From contig DGDD01000259.1 in NCBI GenBank assembly GCA_002385265.1, positions 1 to 7,114 of the forward strand: 7,114 nt of DNA, in the 5' to 3' direction. The position numbers and the translations under genes were made by a program. The notes under the pieces were generated by a model. The model was not told the origin of the DNA and searched no databases. It saw only the letters and a list, made by a program, of their open reading frames with translations. Positions 5,226 to 7,114 of the stretch are shown in pieces (within the stretch, counting starts at the first letter, position 1; each line of letters begins with the position of its first letter). This DNA comes from Chitinophagaceae bacterium UBA3961. GTDB taxonomy: Bacteria > Bacteroidota > Bacteroidia > Chitinophagales > Chitinophagaceae.

Positions 5226-6665
5226 ATGTTCAACAAACGCATTAAGATCAAAACATTGTTACAATCAGAGCCTGCCGGACAGGAGGTGACCGTTATGGGA
5301 TGGGTTAGAACCTTCCGTAACAATCAATTTATTGCCCTGAACGATGGATCTACCAATGCGAATTTGCAAGTGGTATTGGAATTGGGTGCTTTTGACGAAG
5401 CTACGCTGAAACGCCTCACCACCTCGGCTTCGGTGAAAGTTACCGGTACCGTTATTCCTTCTCTTGGAAAAGGTCAGAAATTAGAAGTAAAAGCTACTTC
5501 ACTTGAAATTTTGGGTGATAGTGATGCTGAAAAATATCCTTTGCAACCTAAAAAACACAGTCTTGAGTTCTTGCGCGAAAACGCACACTTGCGTTTCCGT
5601 ACCAATACGTTTGGATCTGTATTCCGTTTGCGTCATGCATTGGCTTTTGCGGTTCACAAATTCTACAACGAAAAAGGATTTGTATACATGCACACGCCGA
5701 TCATCACAGCCAGTGATGCCGAAGGTGCAGGTGAAATGTTCCGTGTAACAACCCTTCCTTTCGATGAAACTCCGAGAAACGAAGATGGTACTGTAAACTT
5801 CAAAGAAGACTTTTTTGGAAGATCTACCAACCTTACCGTGAGTGGTCAGTTGGAGGGAGAGCTTGGTGCTACTGCATTTGGTGAGATCTATACTTTTGGA
5901 CCCACTTTCCGCGCAGAGAATTCAAATACAGCGCGCCACTTGGCGGAGTTCTGGATGATTGAACCGGAAATGGCTTTCTATGATTTGGAAGACAATATGA
6001 ATCTTGCTGAAGAATTCATCAAGTACATCATTCAATACGCGATGGACAACAATCGCGAAGATCTCGAGTTCCTTGCGCAACGTTTGCAAGAAGAAGAAAA
6101 AAGTTTGCCTCAAGACAAGCGCAGTGAAATGGGCTTGATTGAAAAATTGGAGTTTGTTTTGAACAATGCTTTCGAGCGATTGACCTATACTGAAGCCATT
6201 GAAATTTTGAGAGAAAGCAATCACAATAAGAAGAAGAAATTCCAGTATCCGATTACAGGATGGGGAATGGATCTTCAAAGTGAGCATGAGCGCTACTTGG
6301 TAGAAAAGCATTTTAAAAAGCCGGTTATTTTAACCAACTATCCAAAAGAGATCAAGGCTTTTTATATGCGTCAGAACGATGATGGAAAAACAGTAGCAGC
6401 CATGGACATCCTAGCTCCTGGCATTGGTGAAATTGTGGGTGGATCTCAACGTGAGGAGCGCATGGAAAAATTATTGGCGAGAATGGAGGAGATGCACATC
6501 CCTGCTGAAGAGTTGTGGTGGTACCTCGATACGCGTCGCTTTGGTACCGTGCCTCACGCAGGTTTTGGATTGGGCTTCGAAAGAATGGTTCAGTTTGTAA
6601 CCGGTATGGGCAATATCAGAGACGTAATCGCCTTCCCAAGAACACCGAAGACTGCAGAGTTTTAA
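5226..6665 (+). CDS. asnS: Asparagine--tRNA ligase (asparaginyl-tRNA synthetase)
   Basis: 479 residues, a usual length for bacterial AsnRS (E. coli 466). It charges tRNA-Asn with asparagine in the cytoplasm. Residues about 18-97 form the OB-fold anticodon-binding domain ([20 protein letters not shown], then LQVVLE). The class II catalytic core follows: motif 1 region about 124-160 ([20 protein letters not shown] to [18 protein letters not shown]), the flexible insertion about 178-200, SGQLEGE at 206-212, motif 2 at 227-248 ([22 protein letters not shown] region), and motif 3 at 446-460 ([15 protein letters not shown]). It ends in the typical [12 protein letters not shown]. Ser-Asn-Thr after RAEN and the lack of AspRS-type insertions favour AsnRS over AspRS. 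The start at 5226 fits the OB-fold N-terminus and lies just after a clear promoter. It is monocistronic here; no obvious terminator was found after the stop. Confidence 0.97.
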   Translation: MFNKRIKIKTLLQSEPAGQEVTVMGWVRTFRNNQFIALNDGSTNANLQVVLELGAFDEATLKRLTTSASVKVTGTVIPSLGKGQKLEVKATSLEILGDSDAEKYPLQPKKHSLEFLRENAHLRFRTNTFGSVFRLRHALAFAVHKFYNEKGFVYMHTPIITASDAEGAGEMFRVTTLPFDETPRNEDGTVNFKEDFFGRSTNLTVSGQLEGELGATAFGEIYTFGPTFRAENSNTARHLAEFWMIEPEMAFYDLEDNMNLAEEFIKYIIQYAMDNNREDLEFLAQRLQEEEKSLPQDKRSEMGLIEKLEFVLNNAFERLTYTEAIEILRESNHNKKKKFQYPITGWGMDLQSEHERYLVEKHFKKPVILTNYPKEIKAFYMRQNDDGKTVAAMDILAPGIGEIVGGSQREERMEKLLARMEEMHIPAEELWWYLDTRRFGTVPHAGFGLGFERMVQFVTGMGNIRDVIAFPRTPKTAEF

Positions 6666-6700
6666 TTCAGTTAAAATAATTGATATTAAAAGCCCGTTGG

Positions 6701-6858
6701 TGAGTTTTTGAGTGATTTAGTTGTTTAGTTTTTGAGTTTGAGCGTTACAAAAGAAACCGGTTTGAATTTGTTCTTTTGGGCATTCTTGCGTGAACATGAG
6801 CGCCATGAGTCAATGGTGAAACAACTTAAAAACTAAATTACTCAATAACCTATCACTT
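6701..6858. repeat. Long imperfect inverted repeat downstream of asnS
   Basis: The arm at about 6701-6740 (TGAGTTTTTGAGTGATTTAG and onward) is largely the inverse of about 6821-6858 (ACTTAAAAACTAAATTACTC and onward). The arms share TTTAGTTTTT-A/G-AG and TGAGT-A/G-ATTTAG blocks and enclose about 80 bases. There is no coding frame inside. It could be transcribed as a long hairpin after asnS or be a degenerate repeat unit. Confidence 0.4.
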
Positions 6859-6870
6859 AATAGCATGGAG

Positions 6871-6967
6871 CGTCATTGCTTCGAAATCGGATTCTTTCTA
6901 TAAGACCCGTTTTGAGGTTCCTCTCTGCGCTTTTTTGCTTTGCAAAAAATGCTCGTTCGGAATGACG
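6871..6967. repeat. Palindromic dispersed-repeat-like (MITE/REP-like) element
   Basis: It is bounded by CGTCATT (6871-6877) and its inverse AATGACG (6961-6967). Inside lies TTTTTTGC-TTT-GCAAAAAA (6931-6949), a perfect 8-base stem with a 3-base loop. The text GAGGTTCCTCTCTGCGC and GTTCGGAATGACG resembles the small palindromic repeats scattered between genes in many bacterial genomes; that resemblance is from memory and needs a genome-wide count. No frame of useful length is present. Confidence 0.5.
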
Positions 6968-7114
6968 GGCTAGGGAGTAAATAACCCAGATTTCTCGCTA
7001 TCGCTCGAAATTGTCCCACTGCACACTTGTGTATCAAGTCACAATAATTTATCTTTTTATAGTACCATTTTTTTATCTCTGCCGAAATCGTTGTCCGAAG
7101 CCATTTCGAGCATG
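6968..7114. other. Non-coding tail with a 9-base inverted repeat
   Basis: No credible gene on either strand. GCTCGAAAT (7003-7011) is the exact inverse of ATTTCGAGC (7103-7111), so the tail may belong to another repeat element or to the leader of a gene beyond the edge. Nothing else was recognised. Confidence 0.35.

Noticed and set aside
5111..5323. 70-codon minus-strand frame between the glycosidase and asnS
   Set aside because: Overlaps the asnS promoter and its first 30 or so codons; no motif.
5922..6311. 129-codon minus-strand frame, with others at 5503-5748 plus and 5499-5693 minus
   Set aside because: Shadows of asnS, whose class II synthetase motifs span this region.
1..7114. tRNA, rRNA, CRISPR array, transposase or integrase genes
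   Set aside because: Looked for on both strands; no cloverleaf, no regularly spaced direct repeats, and no recombinase motifs seen.

Overview
The window reads as a chromosome segment from a Bacteroidota bacterium, probably Flavobacteriales-like (inference). Two upstream regions carry the promoter signature of that phylum (TTG, about 19-20 bases, TAnnTTTG), Shine-Dalgarno sequences are absent, and the two core-type genes (a secreted family 43-like glycosidase and asnS) have Bacteroidota-type sequences. The window falls into an AT-rich accessory left half (1 to about 3215) and an ordinary right half (3318-6665), followed by a gene-free, repeat-bearing tail.

Left half, all genes on the minus strand. 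At the left edge is the N-terminal part of a C5-cytosine DNA methyltransferase (1-405). It sits 3 bases downstream of a small XRE regulator (409-735) whose promoter overlaps a perfect 6-4-6 palindrome, a likely autoregulatory operator. From 1051 to about 3214 the DNA looks like a short integron-type gene-cassette array read on the minus strand. Two diverged copies of a roughly 210-220-base element (1051-1257 and 2210-2437) each sit at the 3' end of a gene unit. In the better preserved copy the two ends are complementary (15 of 19). The outermost 10 bases match, in inverted form, the sequence 10 bases before the start codon of the gene in the same unit, not the neighbouring unit. These are the defining traits of attC sites and cassette ends. 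Unit 2 carries a uracil-DNA-glycosylase-like protein (2373-3194). Unit 1 carries a decayed gene (1812-2193, a one-base frameshift plus an amber codon) and an unrecognised 180-residue protein (1262-1804). No integrase is visible.

Right half. A minus-strand secreted glycoside hydrolase with GH43-like propeller, F5/8-type and FN3-like domains (3318-5087) is divergent from the plus-strand asparaginyl-tRNA synthetase gene asnS (5226-6665). They share a 138-base intergenic region holding the asnS promoter and an 8-9-8 inverted repeat that covers the glycosidase start codon. After asnS, 449 bases contain no credible gene but do contain inverted repeats, including a palindromic dispersed-repeat-like element at 6871-6967.

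The genes do not form one pathway. The left half looks like acquired DNA (DNA modification and DNA repair-like functions plus unknowns) next to housekeeping and polysaccharide-degradation genes.
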